Shown: positions 55,744-63,636 of the stretch, one piece after another
Layout of the letters: each line of letters begins with the position of its first letter
Position numbering within the stretch: the first letter of the stretch is position 1
Assembly: GCA_963826165.1 (NCBI GenBank)
Contig: CAWGWC010000024.1
Location: 62,001-126,000 of the forward strand
Origin: JACVRW01 sp963826165
Lineage (GTDB): Bacteria; Actinomycetota; Thermoleophilia; Solirubrobacterales; Thermoleophilaceae
Length of the DNA: 64,000 nucleotides
Direction: 5' to 3'
Position numbers and translations under genes: made by a program
The notes under the pieces: model-generated
The model's input: the letters and a program-made list of their open reading frames with translations, nothing else
Told to the model about the DNA's origin: nothing
The model's database searches: none

Positions 55744-56189
55744 TCGTGCGCCGTGAACGCAGGGTGGCGGCCGGCCCCGAGGAGATCTGGCGGGTGATAT
55801 CGGACCCGCACCGCCTGCCCGCCTGGTGGCCGGGCGTGACCCGGGTCGAGGAGGTCTCGCCGCAGGCCTGGACGAAGGTGCTGCAGTCCCCGGGCGGCAA
55901 GGCCGTCAGGGCCGACTTCACGCGCCTGGAGGTGGAAGAGCCGGCGCACCTCAGCTGGCGCCAGGAGCTCGACGAATCGCCGTTCGAGCGACTGCTCAAC
56001 TCGTCGATGACGGAGATCAACCTCGAGCCCGCCGAGGGCGGGGAAACGCTCGTCGAGATCGCGGTCGAGCACCGTCCGCGCGGTTGGGCCCGCCTGAGCC
56101 CGTTCCAGATGCGGGCCGCGGCCACGCGACAGGTGGAGGGCGCGCTAGACGGCCTCGCTCTGCTGGTGGGCGGAGAGGAGACGTCCTGA
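55740..56189 (+). CDS. SRPBCC-domain protein (START/polyketide cyclase-like)
   Basis: 149 aa. RRVAAGPEEIWRVISDPHRLPAWWPGVTRVEEV at about 6-38 is a classic SRPBCC start (helix-grip fold, first strand then WxxVSDP). WTKVLQSPGGKAVRADFTRLEVEEPAHLSWRQ and a final amphipathic helix (QMRAAATRQVEGALDGLALLV) follow. It likely binds a lipid or other hydrophobic ligand. Co-translated with apt and the AGPS-like gene (4-base and 1-base overlaps), which hints at a lipid link. Confidence 0.85.
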   Translation: MIVRRERRVAAGPEEIWRVISDPHRLPAWWPGVTRVEEVSPQAWTKVLQSPGGKAVRADFTRLEVEEPAHLSWRQELDESPFERLLNSSMTEINLEPAEGGETLVEIAVEHRPRGWARLSPFQMRAAATRQVEGALDGLALLVGGEETS

Positions 56190-57844
56190 TGCGCTGGTGG
56201 GGGTGGGGGGAGGATGGCAACGACGTCGTGCTGCCCGACGCCGCCGGCGGCCTGCTCCGGAGCGAGCTCGGCGTGGACGAGGCCAAGCGGACGCCCCCGG
56301 TGGAGCTCGAGGCGGTGCGCCTGCCCGAGCCGCGCCTGCCGGCAGCCGCGCGCGAACGGCTGGCCGCCGTGGTCGGCGCCGATCACGTCCGCGACGACCG
56401 CGAGACCCGGGTGGCTCACGCAACGGGCCGCTCGTACCTGGACCTTCTCCGCCTGCGTTCCGGCGACGCCTCGAACGCCCCGGACCTGGTGCTGCTCCCC
56501 GGCTCGGCCGAGGAGGTCGCGGCGCTGCTCGCCGCCTGTGCCGACGCCCGCATCGCCGTGGTGCCCTTCGGCGGAGGGACGAGCGTTGTGGGTGGGGTCG
56601 AGCCCTCGGCCGACGGCTTCAGCGGCGCGGTCTGCCTGGACACGCGCCGGCTGGACGGAATGGACCGGATCGACCCGACCTCCCTGACGGTCGCCTTCGG
56701 CGGAGGGCTCTACGGCCCCGAGGCGGAGCGCAGGCTCGCGGCCGAGGGGCTGACGCTGGGGCATTTCCCGCAGTCGTTCGAGTATTCGACCGTGGGCGGC
56801 TGGGTGGCCACGCGCTCGGCCGGGCAGGCCTCCACGGGATACGGGCGCATCGACGAGCTGGTGGAGGGTCTGCACTGCGTCGCCCCGGCGGGCGAGGTGC
56901 GCGCCGCGGCCGTGCCCGCGAGCGCGGCCGGGCCCGACCTGCGGGAGCTGCTGATCGGGTCAGAGGGCACGCTCGGAGTGATCTGCGAGGCCACCCTGAG
57001 GGTGCGTCCGGCCCCGGAGCTGCGTCTCTACGAAGGCTGGTCGTTTCGCAGCTTCGCCGAGGGTTGCGAGGCGTTCCGAGTGATGGAGCAGCGGGAGGCC
57101 TCGCCCGACATCGCGCGCCTGTCCGACGAGCACGAGACCCGGATGGGGATGGCCCTGGCCGCCAGCGGCAGCACCGCCGAGCGGCTCGGGCGCCGCTACC
57201 TGCGCCTGCGCGGGCATGAGGGCGGATGCGTCGCCATCGCCGGCTTCGAGGGCGAGGCCGAGGACGTGGCCCGTCGCCGCCGCCTCGCCGGCGCGTTGCT
57301 GCGGGCGGGTGGCGGCCTGGCGCTGGGTCGTCGGCCCGGGGTGGCCTGGGGGCGGACGCGCTACGCCGGGCCCTATCTGCGCGACGAGCTGCTCAACCGG
57401 GGCCTCCTGGTCGAGACGCTCGAGACCGCCACGGCGTGGAGCAACCTCCAGGCGCTCTACGGCGCGGTGGCGGGCGCGCTGCGGGGCGCCCTCGGCGAGC
57501 GCACCATCGTGATGTGCCACGTCTCGCACCTGTATCCGTCCGGGGCCTCGCTGTACTTCACCGTCCTGGCTGCGCAGGCCGACGACGCCGCCGGGCAGTG
57601 GCGGCGGGCCAAGACCGCGGCGTCGGAGGCGATCGTGGCGGGACGCGGAACCATCACCCACCACCACGCCGTGGGGGCCGATCACGCTCGCTGGCTGTCC
57701 GCGGAGGTGGGCGACCTGGGCGTCGAGGTCCTCCGTGCGGCCAAGGCCCGGCTCGACCCGGCGGGCATCATGAACCCCGGGAAGCTGCTGCCGGCTCAGC
57801 CGGTGGGCGGCCGCAGCACGGACTGGCCGAGCACGGCGGTCTGA
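56189..57844 (+). CDS. FAD-linked oxidase family protein, alkyldihydroxyacetonephosphate synthase (AGPS)-like
   Basis: 551 aa. The protein starts MRWWGWGED, the N-terminal WxGWG typical of AGPS. The PCMH-type FAD domain shows LPGSAEEVAALLAACADARIAVVPFGGGTSVVGGV near 103-137, FGGGLYGPEAE near 170-180, GHFPQSFEYSTVGGWVATRSAGQASTGYGRI near 191-221 and GSEGTLGVI near 258-266. The C-terminal substrate domain ends with GTITHHHAVGADH near 487-499 (AGPS His-rich active site) and LDPAGIMNPGKLLP. AGPS swaps the acyl of acyl-DHAP for a fatty alcohol in ether-lipid synthesis; the related D-lactate/glycolate oxidases lack the HHH. Its 3' end overlaps the convergent gene by 49 bases. Confidence 0.86.
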   Translation: MRWWGWGEDGNDVVLPDAAGGLLRSELGVDEAKRTPPVELEAVRLPEPRLPAAARERLAAVVGADHVRDDRETRVAHATGRSYLDLLRLRSGDASNAPDLVLLPGSAEEVAALLAACADARIAVVPFGGGTSVVGGVEPSADGFSGAVCLDTRRLDGMDRIDPTSLTVAFGGGLYGPEAERRLAAEGLTLGHFPQSFEYSTVGGWVATRSAGQASTGYGRIDELVEGLHCVAPAGEVRAAAVPASAAGPDLRELLIGSEGTLGVICEATLRVRPAPELRLYEGWSFRSFAEGCEAFRVMEQREASPDIARLSDEHETRMGMALAASGSTAERLGRRYLRLRGHEGGCVAIAGFEGEAEDVARRRRLAGALLRAGGGLALGRRPGVAWGRTRYAGPYLRDELLNRGLLVETLETATAWSNLQALYGAVAGALRGALGERTIVMCHVSHLYPSGASLYFTVLAAQADDAAGQWRRAKTAASEAIVAGRGTITHHHAVGADHARWLSAEVGDLGVEVLRAAKARLDPAGIMNPGKLLPAQPVGGRSTDWPSTAV

Positions 57845-58779
57845 TTGCCCTGTGCCTCGGCCTGGCGCAGCTTGGGCACCCGTCCCCGCAGGGCCGAGCG
57901 GCCCGAGTGCCCGCGGTCCTCGTCGAGAGGCTCTAGCGACACGTCGATGAAGCGGTAGTCGGCGAAGTCCGAGGGGAGGGCGCCGACGGCCTGATAGGTG
58001 CCCTGACGATCGGTGACCTGGCCGCCGAGCGAGCGCGCCTCACCCTGGCTGTTGTAGAGCCAGACCTCGTACGCCTGGCGCCGCTCACTTGGGTCGAGGT
58101 TGGCCGCCTGCACGAGCAGCTGGCGCTTGCCGCGCTGCTCGACCACGATGGCGATGCCCGCAGGGCGACCACCCGCCGTCTGCCCCGCGGCCTCGCTCTG
58201 AGACTGAGACGCGGTGTCGTCGTCCGCGGCGGTGGGCTCGCCGTCCTCGTCTCCGCCGGTGAGCACTCCCACGGGCCAGACGAGCACGATCAGGAGCAGG
58301 GCTGCCACGGCAGCGGCGGCCGCTGCGATCAGGCGGCGGCGCTTGACCGCCGGTGAGGCGGGCTCGCTCGCCAGTGGTGCGCCGTCTCCCTTCCGTGCTG
58401 CGGCCGCGGCTCGCCGGCCGCGTTCGCCCTCCGGCACGGCGGGCAGGGAGCCGTTGACGTAGAGCTGCTCGAGCGAGTCGAGAAGAGAGCGCGTCCAGGT
58501 GCGGGCCGCCTCCGAGCGACGCAGGTGCCCCTTGGTCGCGGTTGCCTCCGCGCCCGACTGCTGGCCGAGCACGTAGTCCGCGAGCTGCCCGCGCCAGTCC
58601 TCCTCGACTCCCCGGGCGCTCACCGGCGCCAGGTCCACGAGGGCCCCGCGCGCGAGCTCGCGCACCCGCTCCTCGGGCAGGCCGAGCATGCCGGCCAGGT
58701 CGTCGTAGCTCTTCTGCTGCTGCAGCACCAGCTCGACGATCGCCCGCTGCTCCGCGGAAAGCTGATCGAAAGTGGCCAT
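57796..58779 (-). CDS. anti-sigma-like membrane protein: sigma-4-like HTH + TM + RskA-type domain
   Basis: 327 aa. Residues 8-50 read like sigma-70 region 4 (AEQRAIVELVLQQQKSYDDLAGMLGLPEERVRELARGAL). A helical segment near 63-110 (QLADYVLGQQS...RTWTRSLLDSLEQL) resembles an anti-sigma binding helix without zinc ligands. One membrane helix is at ~150-172 and an acidic linker follows. The extracytoplasmic RskA-like domain holds the ending: AYEVWLYNSQGEARSLGG near 235-252, DYRFIDVSLEPLDEDRGHSGRSALRG near 277-302. Having the HTH in the same chain as the membrane anchor is unusual. ATG with TACAGT 11 nt upstream on the minus strand. Confidence 0.8.
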   Translation of the reverse strand: MATFDQLSAEQRAIVELVLQQQKSYDDLAGMLGLPEERVRELARGALVDLAPVSARGVEEDWRGQLADYVLGQQSGAEATATKGHLRRSEAARTWTRSLLDSLEQLYVNGSLPAVPEGERGRRAAAAARKGDGAPLASEPASPAVKRRRLIAAAAAAVAALLLIVLVWPVGVLTGGDEDGEPTAADDDTASQSQSEAAGQTAGGRPAGIAIVVEQRGKRQLLVQAANLDPSERRQAYEVWLYNSQGEARSLGGQVTDRQGTYQAVGALPSDFADYRFIDVSLEPLDEDRGHSGRSALRGRVPKLRQAEAQGNQTAVLGQSVLRPPTG

Positions 58780-58790
58780 GGACGGGCCGA

Positions 58791-58800
58791 ACTGTAGTGT
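58791..58800. promoter_or_regulatory. divergent -10 boxes sharing TA between the anti-sigma-like and thioesterase genes
   Basis: ACTGTAGTGT gives TAGTGT on plus (58795-58800, 9 nt before ATG 58810) and TACAGT on minus (58796-58791, 11 nt before ATG 58779). Same geometry as at 2847-2856. Confidence 0.45.
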
Positions 58801-58809
58801 GCCGACGCC

Positions 58810-59208
58810 ATGGAATCGGGCACCTATCCGACCCCAGGCACGCTCGACGACGTTCTAGGCTTCGAGCTGCTCGAGGCCGGCCCCGACGGCTGCCGCGCCC
58901 GTTTCTCGATCGAGGAACGAGTCAAGCAACCGGCCGGACTGGTGCACGGGGGCGCCTACGCGGCGCTGGCCGAGTCGATGGTGTCGGCCACCACGCACCT
59001 CGCCGTGGCGGACGACGGCAACTTCGCCGTCGGCCAGTCCAACCACACCACGTTCATGCGCCCGGCCACCGAGGGCACCGTCCACGCTTCGGGCGTGCCC
59101 CTCCACCGCGGGCGCACCACCTGGGTCTGGGACGTGACCTTCACCGACGACGAGGGACGGCTATGCGCCGCCACCCGCGTGACGATGGCGGTGCGGCCGG
59201 CTCGTTGA
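58810..59208 (+). CDS. PaaI-family hotdog thioesterase
   Basis: 132 aa. The motif GLVHGGAYAALAESMVS near 43-59 is the PaaI/YdiI-type active site (HGG and the catalytic acid on the following helix). GQSNHTTFMRPATEGTVHASGVPLHRGRTTWVW follows, then AATRVTMAV. It hydrolyses aryl- or acyl-CoA thioesters; substrate not assignable. The gene stands alone, apparently leaderless. Confidence 0.9.
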   Translation: MESGTYPTPGTLDDVLGFELLEAGPDGCRARFSIEERVKQPAGLVHGGAYAALAESMVSATTHLAVADDGNFAVGQSNHTTFMRPATEGTVHASGVPLHRGRTTWVWDVTFTDDEGRLCAATRVTMAVRPAR

Positions 59209-59287
59209 GGCGCGCCGCTCGGGCGCAGCGTGTGCTGCGAGCGGAGTCGGATTGGCTGGGGAAGGGGCTCAGGTCGCCGGCGACGTC

Positions 59288-59363
59288 AATGTCATACGGT
59301 CGGCCTCATTCCCCCGAGCATGTGACATCGACCATGAAATACATGGTGAATGTCACACGGTCG
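59288..59363. repeat. direct repeat plus 33-bp near-palindrome between convergent genes
   Basis: AATGTCATACGGTCG (59288-59302) and AATGTCACACGGTCG (59349-59363) are 14/15 identical direct repeats. Between and overlapping lies a near-palindrome, 59323-59355: TGACAT-CG-ACCATG, spacer AAATA, CATGGT-GA-ATGTCA. It is AT-richer than its surroundings and sits between the 3' ends of the thioesterase and nadE genes. Could be an operator-like or structured RNA element; no T-run. Confidence 0.6.
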
Positions 59364-59373
59364 AGTCCGGCGC

Positions 59374-61155
59374 TCAGCCCGAGGCGCCGACCCCGCGTCG
59401 CGCTCGGCTCACGTAGCGGTTGGTGATCGGCAGCCGGCGGTCGCGTCCGAACGCCTTGGTGGAGATCTTGATTCCGGGAGGGGCCTGGCGTCGCTTGTAC
59501 TCGGCGCGGTCCACCATCTTGATCACGCGCTCGACCTCCTCGGGCTCCAGGCCGCGCCGCACCAGCTCCACGGCGTCGAGGTCCTCCTCGATGTAGCCCT
59601 CGAGAATGCGGTCGAGCAGGTCGTATGAGGGGAGCGAGTCGTCGTCTCGCTGCTCGAAGCGCAGCTCCGCCGACGGCGGCCGGTCGAGCACCGAGCCCGG
59701 CACCAGCTCGCGGCCCTCGCTTTCGTTGCGCCAGCGCACCAGCCGGTAGACCCAGCCCTTGTAGACGTCCTTGAGCACCGCGAAGCCGCCGGCCATGTCG
59801 CCGTAGAGGGTGGCGTAGCCCACCGACATCTCCGACTTGTTGCCGGTGGTCAGCACCAGCCAGCCGAACTTGTTCGACAGTGCCATGACGACGTTGCCGC
59901 GGATGCGGGCCTGGACGTTCTCCTCGGTGAGGTCGGGCTCGCGGCCGGCGAAGGCGTCGCCGAGCATCTCGTCGTAGGCCTTCATGGCCTCGGCGATGGA
60001 GATCTCGCGGAAGTCGGCGCCCAGGTTCTCGGCGATCGCCCGGGCGTCGGCGCGGGTGCCCTCGCTGGAATAGGGGGAGGGCATCGACACGCAGCTCACC
60101 CGCTCCGGGCCGAGCGCATCGACCGCCACCAGCGCCACCAGCGCGGAGTCGATGCCGCCCGAGAGAGCCAGCACCACGCGGTCGAAGCCGTTCTTGTCCA
60201 CGTAGTCGCGCAGACCGGTGCACAACGCGGCGTAGACCTCGGCCTCCGGGCCGAGCGGCTCGGCTACGTCGCCGGCCACGACCTCTCCCTCCGACTCCAC
60301 CCGCACACTGGCCAGCGTGAACACGGGCGGCTCGGCCACCGGCGTGGCGCGTCGCTGCCGGCGCACGTTCGCGCGGTGGCGGGTGTCGCGCAGGCGTGAG
60401 GCCACGACCTCCCGTGGGTCGATGGTGGCGAAGCCGAGGTTCTCCTCGAACTGCGGCCCGCGGCTCAGCACCGTGCCGTCCTGGTCGATGGCCAGGCTGT
60501 GCCCGTCGAAGACCAGCTCGTCCTGGCCGCCAACCGTGTTCACGAACACCACAGCGGCGAGGTAGTCCACGGCGCGCTGGATCAGCATCCGCTCCCGGTG
60601 CGCGCCGTAGCCGGCGCGGTAGGGAGAGGCCGACAGGTTGACGATCACCTGGGCACCGCCGAGCGCCTCCGTCATGGCGGGCGGCCCGGGCTCCCAGATG
60701 TCCTCGCAGATCGAGATGCCCACGGGGATGCCGTTGACCTCGACGATCGCCGCCTCGGCGCCGGACTGGAAGTAGCGCTGCTCGTCGAAGACCCCGTAGT
60801 TGGGCAGGTACATCTTGCGGTAGACCGCCACCACCTCGCCGTCGGCCAGCACGGCGGCCGAGTTGTAGACGTCTTCGGCTCGCTCCGGGAAGCCCACCAC
60901 CGCCACGATGCCCTCGGTCTGGCGCGCCAGCTCCTCGAGCGTGCTCTCCACGGCGTCGAGGAAGCCTGTCTTCAGCAAGAGGTCCTCAGGCGGGTAGCCC
61001 GACAGCGTGAGCTCTGGAAAGACCACCAGGGCCGCTCCGCCGTCGCGGGCTGCGCTCGTGCAGTCGCTGATCCGGCGGGCGTTGCCCTCCACGTCCCCGA
61101 CCACCGGATTGATCTGGGCGAGGGCGACGCGCAGCAGCTCCTGTTCGCGAGGCAT
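59374..61155 (-). CDS. nadE: glutamine-dependent NAD+ synthetase
   Basis: 593 aa two-domain enzyme. The N-terminal nitrilase-type glutaminase has the Glu-Lys-Cys triad: E48 in FPELTLSGYPPEDLL, K114 in YRKMYLPNYGVFDE and C150 in ISICEDIW. The C-terminal synthetase (from ~300) has the PP-loop SGGIDS at 332-337, TGNKSEMSVGYATLYGDMAGGFAVLKDVYK and a final KISTKAFGRDRRLPITN. It amidates nicotinate adenine dinucleotide to NAD+ in the cytosol. ATG 61155 is 15 bp from the divergent glyoxalase ATG; GATAAT lies just upstream on the minus strand. Confidence 0.97.
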   Translation of the reverse strand: MPREQELLRVALAQINPVVGDVEGNARRISDCTSAARDGGAALVVFPELTLSGYPPEDLLLKTGFLDAVESTLEELARQTEGIVAVVGFPERAEDVYNSAAVLADGEVVAVYRKMYLPNYGVFDEQRYFQSGAEAAIVEVNGIPVGISICEDIWEPGPPAMTEALGGAQVIVNLSASPYRAGYGAHRERMLIQRAVDYLAAVVFVNTVGGQDELVFDGHSLAIDQDGTVLSRGPQFEENLGFATIDPREVVASRLRDTRHRANVRRQRRATPVAEPPVFTLASVRVESEGEVVAGDVAEPLGPEAEVYAALCTGLRDYVDKNGFDRVVLALSGGIDSALVALVAVDALGPERVSCVSMPSPYSSEGTRADARAIAENLGADFREISIAEAMKAYDEMLGDAFAGREPDLTEENVQARIRGNVVMALSNKFGWLVLTTGNKSEMSVGYATLYGDMAGGFAVLKDVYKGWVYRLVRWRNESEGRELVPGSVLDRPPSAELRFEQRDDDSLPSYDLLDRILEGYIEEDLDAVELVRRGLEPEEVERVIKMVDRAEYKRRQAPPGIKISTKAFGRDRRLPITNRYVSRARRGVGASG

Positions 61156-61170
61156 GGAAGCATTATCGCG

Positions 61171-61572
61171 ATGCGCCACGTGCACACCAACATCCGCGTC
61201 CGTGACATCGCGGCCTCGCGCCGCTTCTACGAGGCTCTCGGCTACGAGGCTCGCGGGAGGCTCCAGTTCGAGGGCGCCTACAACGTCTATCTCGGACTGC
61301 CGGGCGACGGTGACACGCTCGAGCTGACCGTCAACGAGGGCCGGGCCGAGCCCTACCACCTGGGTGAGGGCTACGGCCACATCGCGCTCGAGGTGGAGGA
61401 CCTCGACGATCTGCTTGCGTCGCTGGCCTCCAGCGGGATAGAACCCGAGAAGCCGCCGTACCATCCCGGCGGCCGGGAGGAGATCCGAATTGCCTTCGTG
61501 ACCGATCCGGATGGCTACCGGATCGAGTTGATCGACGGCGAGTTCGCGACCCCCCGCGACCCCGAGGTCTAG
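61171..61572 (+). CDS. glyoxalase I-like VOC protein (lactoylglutathione lyase family)
   Basis: 133 aa two-module beta-alpha-beta-beta-beta fold. Metal ligands in the family positions: His5 (HVHTNIRVRD), Glu50 (DTLELTVNEG), His69 (GYGHIALEVEDL) and Glu120 (DGYRIELIDGE). RFYEALGYEARGRLQF and VTDPDGYRIEL match glyoxalase I, which isomerises the hemithioacetal of methylglyoxal and a thiol. Actinobacteria lack glutathione in general, so mycothiol or another thiol may be used. CATTAT lies 4 nt before the ATG. Confidence 0.88.
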   Translation: MRHVHTNIRVRDIAASRRFYEALGYEARGRLQFEGAYNVYLGLPGDGDTLELTVNEGRAEPYHLGEGYGHIALEVEDLDDLLASLASSGIEPEKPPYHPGGREEIRIAFVTDPDGYRIELIDGEFATPRDPEV

Positions 61573-61580
61573 GAGAGAGC

Positions 61581-61895
61581 ATGCTGTTTCACATTCGCTT
61601 CGACATCCACCAACCCGAGGACATGTCCAACCAGGAGTTGGTGGAGATCTGGGACCGGGAGGCCGACGCCGCGCTGGGCGCAATGGACGCCGGCGCGGTC
61701 CCGCACCTGTGGAAGGTCTCCGGGCAGCGGGTGGTGATCGGGATCCTCGACCTTCCCGACGCGGAGAGCGTGGACCGGGCCCTGGCCGGGCTTCCGATCG
61801 TCAAGGAGATGGGCGGCTCGGTGAAGACCGAGGTGCTGCCGATCTACGACTACCGCACCTTCGCCGGTGATCTCAAGGAGGCCGTGGGCGGTTAG
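61581..61895 (+). CDS. muconolactone delta-isomerase family small protein
   Basis: 104 aa. LFHIRFDIHQPEDMSNQELVEIWDREADAALGAMDAGAVPHLWKVSGQ matches the ferredoxin-like MIase family, which shuttles the double bond of muconolactone in catechol degradation or acts as a stand-alone stress-linked protein. The C-terminal IYDYRTFAGDLKEAV differs from true CatC. No catechol genes are nearby. GGAGAGAG ribosome binding site, 8 nt after the VOC stop; probably one operon. Confidence 0.82.
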   Translation: MLFHIRFDIHQPEDMSNQELVEIWDREADAALGAMDAGAVPHLWKVSGQRVVIGILDLPDAESVDRALAGLPIVKEMGGSVKTEVLPIYDYRTFAGDLKEAVGG

Positions 61896-61899
61896 TGCC

Positions 61900-63576
61900 C
61901 TAGCCGCACCCGAGCGGCAGGTCGAGATAGGCGTTCGACTGCTCGCGGTGCTCGAAGTGCCACCACTCCCGCCAGTAGGCGCGGTAGCCGAAGCGCTCCA
62001 TCGCCCGCTTGAGCGTGAGCCGGTTGCGCCGGGCGCGGCCGACGGCGTTGCCGGTGTGGGCCCGTGAGCTGAGGTCGTCGTAGCCGGTGCCCATGTCGAG
62101 CCGGCGGCCATCCCGGAGTCGCACCAGGGTGAGGTCCACCGCCGTGCCCGTGTTGTGGCGGCTGTGCCGCGCGATGTACGTGCCCACCAGCTCAGGACGA
62201 CCACTGCGCTGCGCCCAGCGCACGAGCGCGCGGGAGGCCCGTGCCGGGCGGTAGGCGTCGAGCACCAGCAGCCCGAGCCCGCGGCGGCGCAGGTGGCGCT
62301 GCACCCGGCCGAGGTCGCGGGCGGGGCGCTCGCGCAGCAGCGCGCGGTTCTCGCAGTAGCCGGGCAGCGGGCGGCCGGTGAGGTTGTCGCGCGTCAGGTA
62401 GGCCAGGTCGACCTCGATCCCCGGTCCGTAGCGATGCACATCGACCAGGCCACCCGCTGCAACCCCGGCCGAGTCGGCCGGGCCGCCGAAGATTCGCCGC
62501 GCCACCCCACGCAGCGTGGCCGTGCCGTAGCCGTGGGACGGGTTGCCGTCGGTCAACACCGCCATGGAGATCCGCAGCGGGCCGCGCTCGAACAGGGCCG
62601 CCTCGTGCACCAGGCTGCCGAGCGAGGTTCCGCGCCAGCCGCCCTTGAAGAACGTGTCGAAGCCGGCGGCCAGGGAGAACCGTGAGAAGCCCCAGCGCTG
62701 GTAGCGCACGATCGACGACAGCAGTGAGCGCGCATAGCCGCGGGAGCGAGGAGGGGTGAGGCGATCGAAGACGCGGAAGAAGCGAGCCTGGTCGAGCGCG
62801 TTGATGCGCGCACCGGTCCAGTAGCCGACGTCCACGAAGCGCCGCATTCCCGCTCGCTTCGCCAGTGCCCGCAGGGCGTCGCCGCCGACCCGGGCGTAGA
62901 CCGCGCTCGCCCGGCGGTTGTCCGAGGCGGTGATCATCGGACCGAGAGTCGTCCGCTCGACGCCGCTGGGCGCGCGGTTGCCGATCTTGCGCAGATAGGC
63001 CACGAGCAGCATCGCCTTGACGACGCTGGCCGACACGTAGTCGCGGCGGGGCGCCACGCCGTGCGCCCGGCCGTGCGAGTCCAGCAGGGCCCACGACTCG
63101 ATGCCGCCGCGCGAACGAAGGAAGCGCCGCGCCGCGGCGATCCGGGCGGGCGGCGGAAACAGCTCGGGCCTCGCCTTCGCCCTGATCGTGCAGGGCCGCC
63201 CGGCACGCGCGGTCACGCGCACCGCGGTGCGGCCACGAGCCAGCACCCGGACGCGTCGCGAGCAGGCTTCCGCCGGCGGATCGAGCACCGCGCATGTGCC
63301 CTCGCAGGGTCGCTCGAAGCTGGTCACCCGGTAACGGCCCGCCGGCAGAGGGGCCCTGACGCGGAAGCGGATCGCCGGCCCGGACCTGCGCGCAAGCACC
63401 ACGCGGCCGGCGCTGTCGCGGACCTCGACGTAGGAGATCGAGCCCTCCACGTAGACGCCCCGAGACGTGTCGAAGACACGCTGGTAGTCGAGCGTCCCGC
63501 GCGGCTCGGCCGCCGCGGCCGGAGCGGCCGACACCATCAGCGCGGCGAGGCCGGCGAGCACCGCTCGAAGCGTCAC
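61900..63576 (-). CDS. secreted fusion: serine beta-lactamase-like domain + VanX-type D-Ala-D-Ala dipeptidase
   Basis: 558 aa with a Sec signal peptide (1-23, AAPAAAA). A beta-rich domain with four Cys spans about 24-130. The middle domain (~143-360) is class A beta-lactamase-like: SVVK at 184-187 (nucleophile Ser184), SDN at 218-220, KGG at 311-313. The C-terminal domain (~378-558) is VanX/M15D: DLAYLTRDNLTGRPLPGY near 390-407, SRHNTGTAVD at 472-481 (zinc His474 and Asp481), EWWHFEH at 537-543 (catalytic Glu537, zinc His540). GTG 63576 lies 7 nt after TACCCT. Both active sites look complete. Acts outside the membrane on peptidoglycan precursors or fragments (inferred). Confidence 0.87.
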   Translation of the reverse strand: MTLRAVLAGLAALMVSAAPAAAAEPRGTLDYQRVFDTSRGVYVEGSISYVEVRDSAGRVVLARRSGPAIRFRVRAPLPAGRYRVTSFERPCEGTCAVLDPPAEACSRRVRVLARGRTAVRVTARAGRPCTIRAKARPELFPPPARIAAARRFLRSRGGIESWALLDSHGRAHGVAPRRDYVSASVVKAMLLVAYLRKIGNRAPSGVERTTLGPMITASDNRRASAVYARVGGDALRALAKRAGMRRFVDVGYWTGARINALDQARFFRVFDRLTPPRSRGYARSLLSSIVRYQRWGFSRFSLAAGFDTFFKGGWRGTSLGSLVHEAALFERGPLRISMAVLTDGNPSHGYGTATLRGVARRIFGGPADSAGVAAGGLVDVHRYGPGIEVDLAYLTRDNLTGRPLPGYCENRALLRERPARDLGRVQRHLRRRGLGLLVLDAYRPARASRALVRWAQRSGRPELVGTYIARHSRHNTGTAVDLTLVRLRDGRRLDMGTGYDDLSSRAHTGNAVGRARRNRLTLKRAMERFGYRAYWREWWHFEHREQSNAYLDLPLGCG

Positions 63577-63583
63577 CCCGGGA

Positions 63584-63589
63584 AGGGTA
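63584..63589 (-). promoter_or_regulatory. -10 box TACCCT for the beta-lactamase/VanX fusion gene (minus strand)
   Basis: TACCCT on the minus strand ends 7 nt before the GTG at 63576; no Shine-Dalgarno. Confidence 0.4.
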
Positions 63590-63636
63590 CGGGTGCCCGT
63601 ATCGACGCCGTGTGGCGAGCGTCGTAGCCTCCTTCC

